A stretch of DNA of 64,000 nt. Source: Gemmatimonadota bacterium. GTDB taxonomy: Bacteria; Gemmatimonadota; Gemmatimonadetes; Longimicrobiales; Gaopeijiaceae. Below are positions 17,058 through 27,019 of this stretch, piece by piece (within the stretch, counting starts at the first letter, position 1; every line of letters starts with the position of its first letter). The DNA lies in assembly GCA_012960225.1 (NCBI GenBank), contig DUBS01000036.1, forward strand, positions 22,438 to 86,437. The letters run 5' to 3'. The notes under the pieces were generated by a model. That model saw only the letters and a list, made by a program, of their open reading frames with translations. It did not search any database and was not told the origin of the DNA. A program made the translations under genes and the position numbers.

Positions 17058-18191
17058 TTATGATGACTGTTCATCTAATTTTTTCCAAATCCTTGGGAGA
17101 CGAGGTGAGAGTCCTGTGAGAATCTCATAGGAAATCGTATCCGCCTGTTCTGCAACATCATCAACTGTAATCTGCTCATCTTGATCTGAGCCGATCAACG
17201 TGGCTACGTCACCCAAAGATACATTCGGGATCTCAGAAATGTTTACCACTGTTACATCCATTGAGATCCGTCCGATGATCGGCGCGCGACAGCCGTGAAT
17301 CACGATCGATCCTCGATTTCCCAATAGCCTTGGGATCCCATCCCCATACCCGATCCCGAGACTCGCCCAACGCTCGTTGGTTTCAGCCCGGTAGGTAGCA
17401 CCATATCCGACAGTGTCTCCTGCATGAGCTTGCCGGAGGTGAACGACCCGGGCGTAGACAGATACGACCGGCTCAGGATCCGGGAGACCCACACCCGCCC
17501 TGCCACCGTAAAGAAAGATCCCGGTGCGTATCGCAGAGGCTGCGAGTTCTGGAAGTCGCAGCGCACCAGCACTATTTACTATATGAATTAGCACACTATC
17601 CGGAACATCTAGCTGCCTGAGTGCCTCCTGAAAACGCGTCCATTGCCCTAGGACTGTGTCATGATCTTCATCGGCTGAATGGAGATGAGTGTAAGAGCCC
17701 ACCCATCTGGCACCAAGCTCGATCGCATGATCCAGGTCACGCTTCCAACTGCTAGCATCCTTCCAATTGAAGCCAGCTCGGCCAATACCCGTGTCAATTT
17801 CAATATGAATCTCCGCAATTCGGCCAACTCGCTCAGCAGCATCAGTCACTAGGCTAAGGGTTTCGGGATTGGAGATACCAAGCTGCAGTCCCGCCTCCAC
17901 AGCGGCTTCAGTGGACGCAGGTGGGAGAGGACTGACAACCAAAATTGGGTATATGACACCAAGTCTTTGAAGCTCTAGCCCCTCGTCCAGAGTAGCTACA
18001 CCAAACCCCCATGGATTAGTAGTCTCCAAAGTTTGTACGGCCTGAGATAGGCCGATTCCATAAGCGTCAGCCTTAACCATTGGGATTAATCGGGAACCCG
18101 GCCCTACAACCTGTTGGAGGGTAGAGACGTTTCGAAGCAAGGCATCTGCTTGGACTTCAACCCAAGCACGGCCACAAGGATTAGTTAACAT
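17058..18191 (-). CDS. alr: Alanine racemase
   Basis: PLP enzyme interconverting L- and D-alanine for peptidoglycan. The PLP lysine is Lys40 in MVKADAYGIG and the opposite catalytic base is Tyr267 in GYGATY; the C-terminal beta domain carries GRISMDVTVV, the substrate-carboxylate region. 377 residues, normal length. Divergent from mazG with 65 bp between starts, and likely the first gene of the run leading through the lipoprotein/barrel pair to the tRNA thiomethylases. Its product feeds the cell-wall pathway encoded at 27-43 kb, but no ddl is present in the window. Confidence 0.96.
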   Translation of the reverse strand: MLTNPCGRAWVEVQADALLRNVSTLQQVVGPGSRLIPMVKADAYGIGLSQAVQTLETTNPWGFGVATLDEGLELQRLGVIYPILVVSPLPPASTEAAVEAGLQLGISNPETLSLVTDAAERVGRIAEIHIEIDTGIGRAGFNWKDASSWKRDLDHAIELGARWVGSYTHLHSADEDHDTVLGQWTRFQEALRQLDVPDSVLIHIVNSAGALRLPELAASAIRTGIFLYGGRAGVGLPDPEPVVSVYARVVHLRQAHAGDTVGYGATYRAETNERWASLGIGYGDGIPRLLGNRGSIVIHGCRAPIIGRISMDVTVVNISEIPNVSLGDVATLIGSDQDEQITVDDVAEQADTISYEILTGLSPRLPRIWKKLDEQSS

Positions 18192-18256
18192 AGGCTCTCA
18201 AAGATGCCTAGAAACTGGGCTTCCGAACATGAGCCATCCAACTGGATACTTGCTCA

Positions 18257-19045
18257 ATGATACAATCCAACAAGGATATCGAAACTGACCCTCTTCGTTT
18301 CCCAGGCCCTGGTATGCTCGAAAGAGCTGCCCAACTCGTGCGGTTCTTACGAAAAAACTGCCCCTGGGATAGAGAACAAACTGCTGAGAGTCTTATACCG
18401 CACCTACTGGAAGAGGCACATGAGGTTGTTGATGCAATCCGTAAAGGTTCTGATGAGGACCTTGAAGGAGAATTGGGTGATCTACTCTTAAACTTGGCCT
18501 TTCAAATCGTGGTCGCTGAGGAATCCGATAGTCTCGACACTGAAAGTGTCTACAGGCACCTCGAAGAGAAAATGGTCCGGCGGCACCCACAACTATTCGG
18601 CAATAATGAGCACCAAGACTGGGAGAAACTGAAGAAGTCAGAAAGGGCAGAAACAGAGGGAGTGTTGGCAGGCATGGCGAGTGGGCTGGATCCGCTCACG
18701 GCGTCATACCGAATTCAAGAACGAGTTGCTGGTGTCGGTTTCGATTGGGAGGACTACCGAGGAGCTCGGGAGAAAGTAGTCGAAGAACTCGAGGAGGTTA
18801 CACAGGCAGCTGAAGCTGGAGACTCAACTGAACTAGAAGAGGAACTAGGAGACTTGCTTTTTGCCACCGTCAACCTCACTCGGCTTGCAGGTTCACATCC
18901 CACCACAGTGCTTGCCCGAGCGAACATGAAGTTCCGCAACCGCTTCGAGCTACTGGAAAAACTCGCTCGAGACAATGGCATTATTATTGAGGAATCTAGC
19001 CTAGAAGTCCTCGAGACACTGTGGGAAGAAACAAAGAAAACATGA
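18257..19045 (+). CDS. mazG: Nucleoside triphosphate pyrophosphohydrolase MazG
   Basis: House-cleaning NTP pyrophosphatase with two MazG domains. The first half has the defining RKNCPWDREQTAESL segment and the metal-binding EEAHEVVDAI...ELGDLLLN pattern; the second repeats EELEEVTQAAEAGD...ELGDLLFATVNL. 262 residues, as in E. coli. The ATG at 18257 has no strong ribosome binding site. It is the only plus-strand gene between the purine operon and the S9 peptidase, convergent with the next gene with only 7 bp between stops. Confidence 0.95.
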   Translation: MIQSNKDIETDPLRFPGPGMLERAAQLVRFLRKNCPWDREQTAESLIPHLLEEAHEVVDAIRKGSDEDLEGELGDLLLNLAFQIVVAEESDSLDTESVYRHLEEKMVRRHPQLFGNNEHQDWEKLKKSERAETEGVLAGMASGLDPLTASYRIQERVAGVGFDWEDYRGAREKVVEELEEVTQAAEAGDSTELEEELGDLLFATVNLTRLAGSHPTTVLARANMKFRNRFELLEKLARDNGIIIEESSLEVLETLWEETKKT

Positions 19046-19052
19046 AAGCTTC

Positions 19053-20117
19053 CTAGTATCCGGCCACCTTGTTAACGACGTTATGCCACTCCTTGATAGG
19101 AGAACCTCCTAAATAGCACTGCAGGTTGTGTAGAATCAGGTCTGTTTCGCGCCTCCAAAAACCTCGAGACACTGCTGAAACATGAGGTGTGATCAATACT
19201 TTCGAGTGACCCCAAAGCTCGTGGTCCCCTCTAAGGGGTTCTTTCTGGAAAACATCCAGTGCCGCACCACGCAGTTTTCCAGTATTAAGCGCGTCAATCA
19301 GAGCTTCTTCGTCAATTAGCTTACCTCGAGCAACATTGATAAGCACCGCTCCCTGTTTCATGTGGCTAAACGCTTCTCTGTCCATCATACCGCGGGTCTC
19401 TGGCGTATCAGGAATTGCTAAGACAACAACGTCACTCTGGGCGAGGCAGGTTTTAAACCCCTCATTGCCACTTAGAAGCTCTATTTTTCCTGCAAGCATA
19501 CCCTCAGCAGTAGGCACCGGATCTTCTAGCAATGGCGTGCGCTTTAGGGCCACTACCCTAGCCCCGAGACCAGCTATTCGTAGCGAGACCTCATAACCCA
19601 CTCCACCGAAACCCAAGACACCAACCGTCAACTCAGAGAGTTCATTGAGCGGCGCACCTTCCATGTAATACGGTTCGGTATCCCAGGTGGATTTCTTCTG
19701 GTTGGCCACTGCTAGGTCTAGGCCCCTCCCGAAATACAGGATCATTGCCAGAACTGTCTCGGCCATTGGTTTAGCATGAACACGAGCCGAGTTAGTAAAA
19801 ATGACATCGCTCTCACGCATAGCTCGGGTTAGAGAGCTTCCGACCCCCGCAGCTCCAGAATGGACCCATCTCAGATGGGGTGACGCTTCCAAAAGCTCTG
19901 CTGGGATTCCATAACCAAAGTAAAGATCTGCCTTTACGGTTGCTTTAAGCACGGCAGGTGATACACGGGCCGCCCCGTCGCCTGATCCATCTGTTGCCTC
20001 GTCGATAACAACGAGTTCCCATTCTTCTGGTAGGCTGGATCGAATCTCCTCAGGCACCCATAAGGGCATCGCCCATATAGGCCGCCGATCCATCATGTCT
20101 AGGACCGCTCTAGGCAT
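19053..20117 (-). CDS. D-isomer-specific 2-hydroxyacid dehydrogenase family protein
   Basis: NAD(P)-dependent oxidoreductase of the phosphoglycerate/lactate/glyoxylate-reductase superfamily. The Rossmann glycine motif GFGGVG is at about residue 186, and the catalytic trio is present as Arg in NVARGKL, Glu in FQKEPL and His in ITPHVSA. 354 residues with the usual catalytic, NAD and catalytic domain layout. The substrate cannot be inferred; there is no ACT domain, so it is not classical SerA. Final gene of the long minus-strand block beginning at mraZ, 42 bp after asnS. Confidence 0.85.
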   Translation of the reverse strand: MPRAVLDMMDRRPIWAMPLWVPEEIRSSLPEEWELVVIDEATDGSGDGAARVSPAVLKATVKADLYFGYGIPAELLEASPHLRWVHSGAAGVGSSLTRAMRESDVIFTNSARVHAKPMAETVLAMILYFGRGLDLAVANQKKSTWDTEPYYMEGAPLNELSELTVGVLGFGGVGYEVSLRIAGLGARVVALKRTPLLEDPVPTAEGMLAGKIELLSGNEGFKTCLAQSDVVVLAIPDTPETRGMMDREAFSHMKQGAVLINVARGKLIDEEALIDALNTGKLRGAALDVFQKEPLRGDHELWGHSKVLITPHVSAVSRGFWRRETDLILHNLQCYLGGSPIKEWHNVVNKVAGY

Positions 20118-20159
20118 CTTTAATCTACCTTATCAACAACACACGCTATGAGCTAAACT

Positions 20160-21467
20160 CTACGGATAAAGCCGGTTCATCAGTCGTGGGAAGGGAATCA
20201 TTTCTCTGATATGATGCCGCCCAGTGATCCAGGCCACAGTCCGTTCAAGACCCAGACCAAACCCAGAGTGAGGGAAGCTCCCATAGCGTCTAAGGTCTAG
20301 ATACCATGCGTACGCCTGCTCAGGCAGACCCTCCTCACGGATTCTGGCTATCAAACGGTTGAGGTCATCCTCTCGTTGGCTCCCACCAATAATCTCTCCA
20401 TACCCTTCTGGAGCAAGCAGATCGTTGCACAGCACTGTGTCCACGTCATCAGGGTTTTCCTTCATATAGAATGCCTTCGCTCCTTTCGGGTAGTTGTATA
20501 CGAAAAGAGGAAGGTCATGATCTTCCATCAAAGCAGCTTCATCCGTTGCACCTAGGTCCATACCCCACTCAGTGTTAGAACCTTTTTCTTTTAGAATTTC
20601 CAGCGCTTCCGTGTAGCTGATACGGGGGAATGGTGGGCAGATATCCTCAAGCTTCCCGGTCTCTCTCTCAAGTACCTGTAATTCATCAAAACACCTCTCA
20701 AGAGCTCTTTCTACTAAATACGAGACAAACTCTTCCTGGAGGCGCATATTGTCATCTGAATCGGCGAAAGCGACTTCGGGTTCAACCATCCAGAATTCGG
20801 TCAAATGCCGACGGGTTTTGGATTTTTCTGCACGGAATGTTGGGCCAAAGCAATAGACCTTCTGGAATGCAGGACAGGCAGCCTCAACATAGAGTTGCCC
20901 GGTCTGTGCGAGGTATGCTGTTTCATTGAAATAGTCCGTCTTAAAGAGGGTGCCAGCATGCTCACCAATTGCCCCGGTGAGGATAGGTGTATCAATCCGG
21001 ACAAATTCCCTGGTATAGAAGAAGTCGTTGATTGCTTGGGAAACCTCAGCTCTAACCCGAAGAACCGCCCTCTGCTGAGCTGAGCGTAACCAGAGATGGC
21101 GGTGGTCAAGCAGAAACTCCACCCCGTGTTCCTTGGGCTGAATAGGGTAGTCATCTGCAGGAGCAAGCAGCTCTACGCCATGGATTTCAATCTCATAGCC
21201 CCCCGGTGCACGAACATCCTCCTTCACCTTACCCTTGATGGAGACAAGCGCCTCTTGGTTCAGGGATTCATATAGCTCCCATGTAGCTCCATCCACACTA
21301 TCTCGGACAAGCACGCATTGCACTGTGCCCGTCCCATCCCGAGCCACTACGAACGCGACTTTTCCGTGCCCACGAGTCGTTTCGACCCAGCCCTGTAGGG
21401 TCACCACTTCACCCACATAGTCACCCAACTTGTTGATATCAACTAGCAAGTCGCTCGGAACCTCCAC
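20160..21467 (-). CDS. asnS: Asparaginyl-tRNA synthetase
   Basis: Class IIb aminoacyl-tRNA synthetase charging tRNA-Asn. N-terminal OB-fold anticodon domain (VTLQGWVETTRGHGKVAFVV), class II motif 2 around FRAEKSKTRRHLTEF, and motif 3 in GFGLGLERTVAWITG; the GGSQRE segment and IPFPR near the end favour AsnRS over AspRS. 435 residues is the compact bacterial AsnRS length. Its presence implies direct Asn-tRNA charging rather than relying only on transamidation. 44 bp downstream of recG. Confidence 0.95.
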   Translation of the reverse strand: MEVPSDLLVDINKLGDYVGEVVTLQGWVETTRGHGKVAFVVARDGTGTVQCVLVRDSVDGATWELYESLNQEALVSIKGKVKEDVRAPGGYEIEIHGVELLAPADDYPIQPKEHGVEFLLDHRHLWLRSAQQRAVLRVRAEVSQAINDFFYTREFVRIDTPILTGAIGEHAGTLFKTDYFNETAYLAQTGQLYVEAACPAFQKVYCFGPTFRAEKSKTRRHLTEFWMVEPEVAFADSDDNMRLQEEFVSYLVERALERCFDELQVLERETGKLEDICPPFPRISYTEALEILKEKGSNTEWGMDLGATDEAALMEDHDLPLFVYNYPKGAKAFYMKENPDDVDTVLCNDLLAPEGYGEIIGGSQREDDLNRLIARIREEGLPEQAYAWYLDLRRYGSFPHSGFGLGLERTVAWITGRHHIREMIPFPRLMNRLYP

Positions 21468-21511
21468 TTTAGATGCGAAACCTGTGAGAACGACTAGCGC
21501 ATCCTAGACAT

Positions 21512-23593
21512 CTAGCCAACCCCAAACATGGCAAGTCGATCTTGATACCGTGATTCTATGAGTTCGGAGAGGCGCTTATGGTCAATATGTTCAAGATTTG
21601 GATCAACTGAAATGATCTTCCTTGCGGTCTTTTGAGCCAAAACAAGTAGATCTTCATCTGCTATAAGATCAGAGAACCGGAGAATAGGATCACGCCCATG
21701 TTGCTGACTCCCAAAGAAATCTCCCTGGCCCCTCATACGCAGATCTGCTCGCGCTATCTCAAAACCATCCGTGCTATCTCGAAAAATATTCAACCGCTCG
21801 CTCGCACGCCCTTCGGGTTCCACAATTAAGATACAGTGACTCTTTGCGGGACCCCTTCCCACTCGCCCCCTTAACTGGTGTAACTGGGAAAGTCCAAAGC
21901 GTTCAGCGTTTTCTATGAGCATCACAGAAGCATTGGGTACATCTATACCTACTTCTACAACTGTAGTAGCCACCAGGAGGTCAAGATCCCCTCTCGCGAA
22001 CGCACTCATTGTAAGGTCTTTCTCGGATGCAGGAAGCTGTCCGTGCAGTAATCCGAGCCTAGAGCCGGGAAATACCTCAAGCTTCAATCGCTCAAATTCC
22101 TCTGTCGCAGCAAGCAAATCAAGCTTGTCAGACTCGCTGACAAGCGGATACACCAGATATGCCTGACGACCCTCTTTGATCTGAGTGCGTACAAACTTGT
22201 ATACAGACTCTCTCTGCTCAGGCACTCTCAATTCAGTCTTAACCGGCTTCCTTCCAGGCGGAAGTTCATCTAGGATGCTCAAGTCAAGATCCCCATAAAA
22301 AGCCATGGCCAGTGAACGGGGAATCGGAGTTGCCGACATCACCAGCAGGTCGGGGCGATTACTTTGCCGCTTAAGGAGTGCCATACGCTGGCGGACTCCA
22401 AATCGATGCTGTTCGTCGACAATCAAGAGGCCAAGATTCTGGAAGGAAACTGAATCCTGAATCAGCGCATGTGTACCAATTATGACCTGCCCCGATCCAG
22501 ATTCAATCGCTTTTAGTGCTTGATCACGTTTCTGACCCTTCAAACTCCCTGTGAGAAGGACGACGTTAACTCCTAGAGGTTGGAGCAGGGAATGAATCTG
22601 ACGAAGGTGTTGTTCAGCGAGGATCTCAGTTGGTGCCATAAGCGCTGACTGATAACCCCCTTCCGCTGCCAAGAGCATCGCGAAGAGCGCCACGATGGTC
22701 TTACCTGCTCCAACATCGCCCTGGAGCAGTCGATTCATTCTCCGGTCCAGCTGCATGTCGGCATAAATCTCACTCAATACTTGGGCTTGAGCCTTAGTTA
22801 GTTCAAATGGGAGAGCCTCATGAAGCGGACGAATGAATTCATTTGAGCGTTGGTGAGAGATCCCAGGCCCCAATTCGGTTGCCTTCCTCCTGGCTTGTGC
22901 TTGAACGATCTGCAAATGAAAGAGTTCGTCGAATGCGAGCCTACGACGACCACGCTCTGCATCAGCCAGGTTTCCGGGACGGTGTATCAGTGATAAAGCC
23001 TCATCTAGGTTAGGTAGTCCAAGTTCTTGCCTCTCACGCTCTGACATGTACTCATCATCAGGCACCCATTTCAATAATTTGTTGAGGTTGGATTCGAAGA
23101 TCCTCCTGAGGATCCACTGAGGTACTTCCTCGCTCGCCGGATAGCTTACAAAGACCCTGCCACCCATTTCACTATCCTCATCCTTCGAAAGGGTGATGAA
23201 TTCTCGTGGTTGAATCTGGCGACCGTGAAAAAACTTGACTGGACCGCTAGCAAGTAGGACATCTCCCTTGGTCAACTTACGATCAAGCCAAGGTTGACCG
23301 GGCCAAGATGCGGTAATGATCCCTGAATCATCCTCTAGAACTGCCTGGAAAATCCGTAAGCCGGTACGTGTGGGGATCACACCCTTACTCCGTACTCGAC
23401 CAATAACCGTCACCTCCACCCCAACTGCTAAGTTAGCGATTGGAGTGATCGTTGATGCATCGTCATAGCGGCGAGGGATGTGGTATAAGAGGTCTCGTGC
23501 AGATCCGATACCCATGCGGGCTAAAGCATCAGCCCTCTTAGGACCCACACCTTTCAAGAACTGCACAGGTTGATCAAGGTTAGAGAACGCCAT
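21512..23593 (-). CDS. recG: ATP-dependent DNA helicase RecG
   Basis: Branch-migrating helicase that regresses stalled replication forks. N-terminal helix-hairpin-like region (FLKGVGPKRADALARMGI) and OB-fold wedge domain, then SF2 helicase core: Walker A GDVGAGKTIVAL, DEQH box (VDEQHRFGVRQR), SATPIPRSLA, and the C-terminal QLHQLRGRVGRG motif VI. 693 residues, normal. Follows the vWA-like gene by 46 bp in the same direction. Confidence 0.96.
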   Translation of the reverse strand: MAFSNLDQPVQFLKGVGPKRADALARMGIGSARDLLYHIPRRYDDASTITPIANLAVGVEVTVIGRVRSKGVIPTRTGLRIFQAVLEDDSGIITASWPGQPWLDRKLTKGDVLLASGPVKFFHGRQIQPREFITLSKDEDSEMGGRVFVSYPASEEVPQWILRRIFESNLNKLLKWVPDDEYMSERERQELGLPNLDEALSLIHRPGNLADAERGRRRLAFDELFHLQIVQAQARRKATELGPGISHQRSNEFIRPLHEALPFELTKAQAQVLSEIYADMQLDRRMNRLLQGDVGAGKTIVALFAMLLAAEGGYQSALMAPTEILAEQHLRQIHSLLQPLGVNVVLLTGSLKGQKRDQALKAIESGSGQVIIGTHALIQDSVSFQNLGLLIVDEQHRFGVRQRMALLKRQSNRPDLLVMSATPIPRSLAMAFYGDLDLSILDELPPGRKPVKTELRVPEQRESVYKFVRTQIKEGRQAYLVYPLVSESDKLDLLAATEEFERLKLEVFPGSRLGLLHGQLPASEKDLTMSAFARGDLDLLVATTVVEVGIDVPNASVMLIENAERFGLSQLHQLRGRVGRGPAKSHCILIVEPEGRASERLNIFRDSTDGFEIARADLRMRGQGDFFGSQQHGRDPILRFSDLIADEDLLVLAQKTARKIISVDPNLEHIDHKRLSELIESRYQDRLAMFGVG

Positions 23594-23639
23594 TCTTATG
23601 AAGCCTTAACATTCATCCTTGTTCGAGTGACCTGGGGAT

Positions 23640-25619
23640 CTATCGGAGGCCAATCCGTCTTCGAATAACCCACTCAGTACACAGGAGTGTGATCACCAGA
23701 AGATATGGCCACGGATAGGTGCGTATTGGCCGCTCTGACCTTTCATCACTAGCGATCGTAACAGCGGCCGACTCTGGCGCTTCCGGTTCTTCAGAGGGAG
23801 GAATCATCTCTCCGGAAATCATCTCCACATCGAAACGGCCTTCTCCGATGAGTTCGCCAGATGGTGTTCCGAACCTGTAGTGATACAATCCCGGGGGGAG
23901 CATGCCCGATGAGGGATTCGTACCTCCAACCATAACTGTGTCAATCAGCAATGAGTCGTTCTTCAAAAGTCGTAGATTCATTATTGTAGAATCTCCGGGA
24001 ACTATCCAGGTAACGGGCTCCTTTCTCCGGAACACCCATTTGGTCGGTCGAGGCTCACGGGCTACTGACCTTTTATCTGCAAATAACCACCCTGTGACCC
24101 CAGACCAGAGCCTTCGATAAGTCTCCTCACCCTCTCCCTCTCGCGCCGCCCATCTCCAGAACCCTGAGGCAAGTCCAAATACTCGTCTATTCGGACCACC
24201 GTCGTCGAGATATAAGACAGCTTCAGAGGCACCTGTCCCTCTCAACTGTACGTGGACGGGAGATCGGGTCTCTTCCTTATTCAGAGGAATAAGGAGATCA
24301 GTGAGCGGGGGCAGTCCGAGAAACGTTGTGCCTGCTAACTCCCCTGAAAGAGGAGAAGGTGGCAGGTCCCCTGATACATACCATTCACCACCTCTGCCAA
24401 CCTCAGTGTCAAAGCCTGCAATAGCGGCACCGCTACTGTCAGCGGGCAGGAGAATAGCGCGCATGCTTTTCTCTAGAAGGCCTAGCGTCCAAGAATCTGA
24501 GTTTCCATCCAACCCATGGAGCACCACCAGAGTCGCTCCATCTATTGCGCGCCGTACTCTACTCGTATCCACCGGTATGGATCGAGCTAAAGCCTTTCCG
24601 AGAGAAACAAACTTGTCAGGACCTGCCCGAAGATAGCCGATCACTGGAAGTCCAGTAACATCGCCAAGGACGGACAATAGATGACGCGGTTCCCAATCGG
24701 GCTTAAGAGAAACAAGCACTATTGCGTTCTCTTCATTACCTACAATCCCATATGCCACCGCTTCATCATCAGAGATGAATGCATCACCATCTACTTGCAG
24801 GTGCGCTGTGTAACGGATACGGCCTTCAACATTCGGAGCCACGATCGGTACTTCTAGGAGGTTGGTTAGGCCCGTCTCAGGGAGGTCTACCTTGAGTGAT
24901 ACAACCTCAGCACCTTCGGCCCGAATCGTTAGTTCTGCACTGTCAGCCCCCAACCCATGCATCTCAATTTGGCCAAGGATTGTATTCCCTGGAAGAAGTG
25001 CGTCCTCTACCTCAAATGCGGAGATGCCACCGTTCCGAACATTGTCCCCAAAGCCTTCATACGTGACGTCGAGGGGCAATTGTTCAAGAGTCGCATACAA
25101 AGCCACTCGATCCTCAAGTCTAAGGTCAGAAAGAACGCGCACAGACCTCACCCCTCCTTCGGCTGCATACTTGAGAGCCGGAGCCAACAAAGTATTCACA
25201 TCTTGAGGGCGCAATCCTAAATCCGTCTCATTGAGAGTAAATGGATTCACTACTTCGCCGAAGGTGAAGACTCTCCATCCCTCCTCTATCAACTCCTTTG
25301 AGCGTTCAATCGCTCTATCCCAAGCGGTCAGTCCGTCCTCACCCGCTAACATGCTGATCGAAGCATCCAAGAGGACCCAACCTTCACCCGTTGGATTGCT
25401 GGAATCCCCAACCGGGATCTTGAAGTCGAATAAAAGCACAAGGAGCATCACGAAAACGCTGGCGCGGACAAGAGCCAGCCAGCGCGAACTAGTGACGGGA
25501 AGTTCGACACGGCGGTATACCCAATAGGGATACATGAGCAATGCGCTGGAAAGCGCAATAAACAAGAGTGCTCGAATCACCTCATGTGCAAGGCGGCTAC
25601 TGCGCCCCTCCCTGCTCAT
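23640..25619 (-). CDS. Membrane protein with vWA-like (MIDAS) region, function unknown
   Basis: About 659 residues with two N-terminal membrane helices (about residues 17-36 and 48-67), a large extracytoplasmic or cytoplasmic middle, and one C-terminal helix near 640-655 followed by RRRIGLR. Directly after helix 2 is VLLDASIS (D86, S88, S90), a good match to the DxSxS metal-ion-dependent adhesion site of von Willebrand A domains, with later TLLAPAL and LSDL segments in suitable places for the other MIDAS residues. The layout recalls BatA-like or YfbK-like double-membrane vWA proteins and glutamine-amidotransferase-like membrane proteins, but I cannot name it. The start (ATG 25619, preceded by GTG 25622) lies inside the end of the M23 peptidase gene, so the two are coupled. 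Confidence 0.6.
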   Translation of the reverse strand: MSREGRSSRLAHEVIRALLFIALSSALLMYPYWVYRRVELPVTSSRWLALVRASVFVMLLVLLFDFKIPVGDSSNPTGEGWVLLDASISMLAGEDGLTAWDRAIERSKELIEEGWRVFTFGEVVNPFTLNETDLGLRPQDVNTLLAPALKYAAEGGVRSVRVLSDLRLEDRVALYATLEQLPLDVTYEGFGDNVRNGGISAFEVEDALLPGNTILGQIEMHGLGADSAELTIRAEGAEVVSLKVDLPETGLTNLLEVPIVAPNVEGRIRYTAHLQVDGDAFISDDEAVAYGIVGNEENAIVLVSLKPDWEPRHLLSVLGDVTGLPVIGYLRAGPDKFVSLGKALARSIPVDTSRVRRAIDGATLVVLHGLDGNSDSWTLGLLEKSMRAILLPADSSGAAIAGFDTEVGRGGEWYVSGDLPPSPLSGELAGTTFLGLPPLTDLLIPLNKEETRSPVHVQLRGTGASEAVLYLDDGGPNRRVFGLASGFWRWAAREGEGEETYRRLWSGVTGWLFADKRSVAREPRPTKWVFRRKEPVTWIVPGDSTIMNLRLLKNDSLLIDTVMVGGTNPSSGMLPPGLYHYRFGTPSGELIGEGRFDVEMISGEMIPPSEEPEAPESAAVTIASDERSERPIRTYPWPYLLVITLLCTEWVIRRRIGLR

Positions 25620-26898
25620 CACCCTGTGACTTCAATGAACCTAATCCTATCACAGGGCCAGCACCTGGTATCGACTCGAGTAGATCAACCCGTGTAATCA
25701 GCTCTTCACTCCACTGAACTTGGTCATCAGATGGTACGGGATCTCCCGCTGGTAGATCGACCGCCAGCGGATCCATATGCTCACCGTTACGCTTCATCAT
25801 TTCATAGTGCAAGTGATTCCCGGTAGCCTGGCCAGTCATGCCGACATAACCAATGATCTCGCTCTGTCTAACACGGCTTCCAAGTTGTACCTCTGACCTA
25901 AAGCTGCTCAAATGGGCGTAGCGTGTTAAAAAACCGTTGGGATGCTGGATCTCTACAGTATTACCGAAGCTCCCTTTCCACGCCCGGTGAGTGACCACCC
26001 CATCAGAAGTCGCCATAATCTCCGCTCCTGCGTCGGCCGCATAGTCAACTCCGCGGTGGGCACGCCATGTCCTTAAGATCGGATGTAAACGGGAGGGAGA
26101 GTAGCGAGAGGAGATCCGGCGATATGCCAACGGTTTAAGTAGGAAAGCTCGACGGACTGAGTTGCCTTCCAGATCAAAGTACGATCCTTCCCCATCCTTA
26201 TTTGGATCGAACCAGATTGCATGGTAGGGTGTCCCCGAATTCACCAATTCAGCTGAAAGCAAGTGACCGGAACGCATTGAACCGTCAGGGCGCACCTCTC
26301 TTTCAAATGCGAATCGATACGTGTCACCTACTCGGATCTGGCGGGAGAAATCAACTTGCCATTGGAACACTTGGTCAAGTTCGTCAATCAGGGAATTTCG
26401 GTCTTCAAAAGGAACGCCACCTAGGTACTCATTGTTAACAACCGCACTCCAGAGAACCGTTTCTATCTTACCAGAAGCCAGAAGTGTATCCACGTAGATC
26501 GGTATACGGACCAGCTCGGAGTGCCACCCAAGATCGTTCCGTGTCAAGCGAACTGTCTCATCAGCATTGACTACTATGTCGAGACTTCGTAGCCACTGAT
26601 CATCCCTGAGATAATGGAACACTAATTCTGTACCAGCCGGCATCCTTCTAGGACTCGCGTATTCTCTAAAGGCAACCAGAAGAGCTGCCTGATCATTTGC
26701 GGATAGGATACCATCGAGAAGCAAGCCTAGCGTCTGGTCCTGTCCGAGAGAGAGCAATTCCATCTGTTCAGAAGGGTTTGCATATACAGCATCGAGAGAA
26801 CCCGCATCTGGCGTAGTATCAGTAACGCAAGACGTGGTCAAAACAGCACAGAGTGCCACTGTCGTACAGAGTTTAGTTATTAGTCGCTCTCTAGCCAC
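25597..26898 (-). CDS. M23-family peptidoglycan peptidase, probable lipoprotein
   Basis: Zinc metallopeptidase (LytM/NlpD/ShyA type) expected to cut peptide cross-links in peptidoglycan or to act as an amidase activator. Zinc-site motifs HRGVDYAA (His-x3-Asp) and HLHYE are both intact, so it should be catalytically active; a lipoprotein-like signal (LCAVLTTSC) precedes a roughly 230-residue N-terminal regulatory region. I choose the GTG at 26898, which has a good ribosome binding site and gives a normal-length signal peptide; an ATG at 26961 would add 21 residues ahead of the signal. It sits between ftsZ and the vWA membrane protein, suggesting a role in septal wall splitting. That role is inference. 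Confidence 0.85.
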   Translation of the reverse strand: MARERLITKLCTTVALCAVLTTSCVTDTTPDAGSLDAVYANPSEQMELLSLGQDQTLGLLLDGILSANDQAALLVAFREYASPRRMPAGTELVFHYLRDDQWLRSLDIVVNADETVRLTRNDLGWHSELVRIPIYVDTLLASGKIETVLWSAVVNNEYLGGVPFEDRNSLIDELDQVFQWQVDFSRQIRVGDTYRFAFEREVRPDGSMRSGHLLSAELVNSGTPYHAIWFDPNKDGEGSYFDLEGNSVRRAFLLKPLAYRRISSRYSPSRLHPILRTWRAHRGVDYAADAGAEIMATSDGVVTHRAWKGSFGNTVEIQHPNGFLTRYAHLSSFRSEVQLGSRVRQSEIIGYVGMTGQATGNHLHYEMMKRNGEHMDPLAVDLPAGDPVPSDDQVQWSEELITRVDLLESIPGAGPVIGLGSLKSQGDEQGGAQ

Positions 26899-26905
26899 CG
26901 AATTG

Positions 26906-26911
26906 CCCCTC
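26906..26911 (-). promoter_or_regulatory. Ribosome binding site favouring the GTG start of the M23 gene
   Basis: Minus-strand GAGGGG ends 7 nt before the GTG at 26898. The alternative ATG at 26961 has no similar sequence at a suitable distance. Confidence 0.5.
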
Positions 26912-27019
26912 AGCCGATGAATTGACCGCCTGCCGGTGGAGATGGCAGAGTCGTGTAGCACTAGTTATCTAAACAACCTAACGAATCAATACGAACCTAT
27001 AGTCGACCCGAAACACTGC

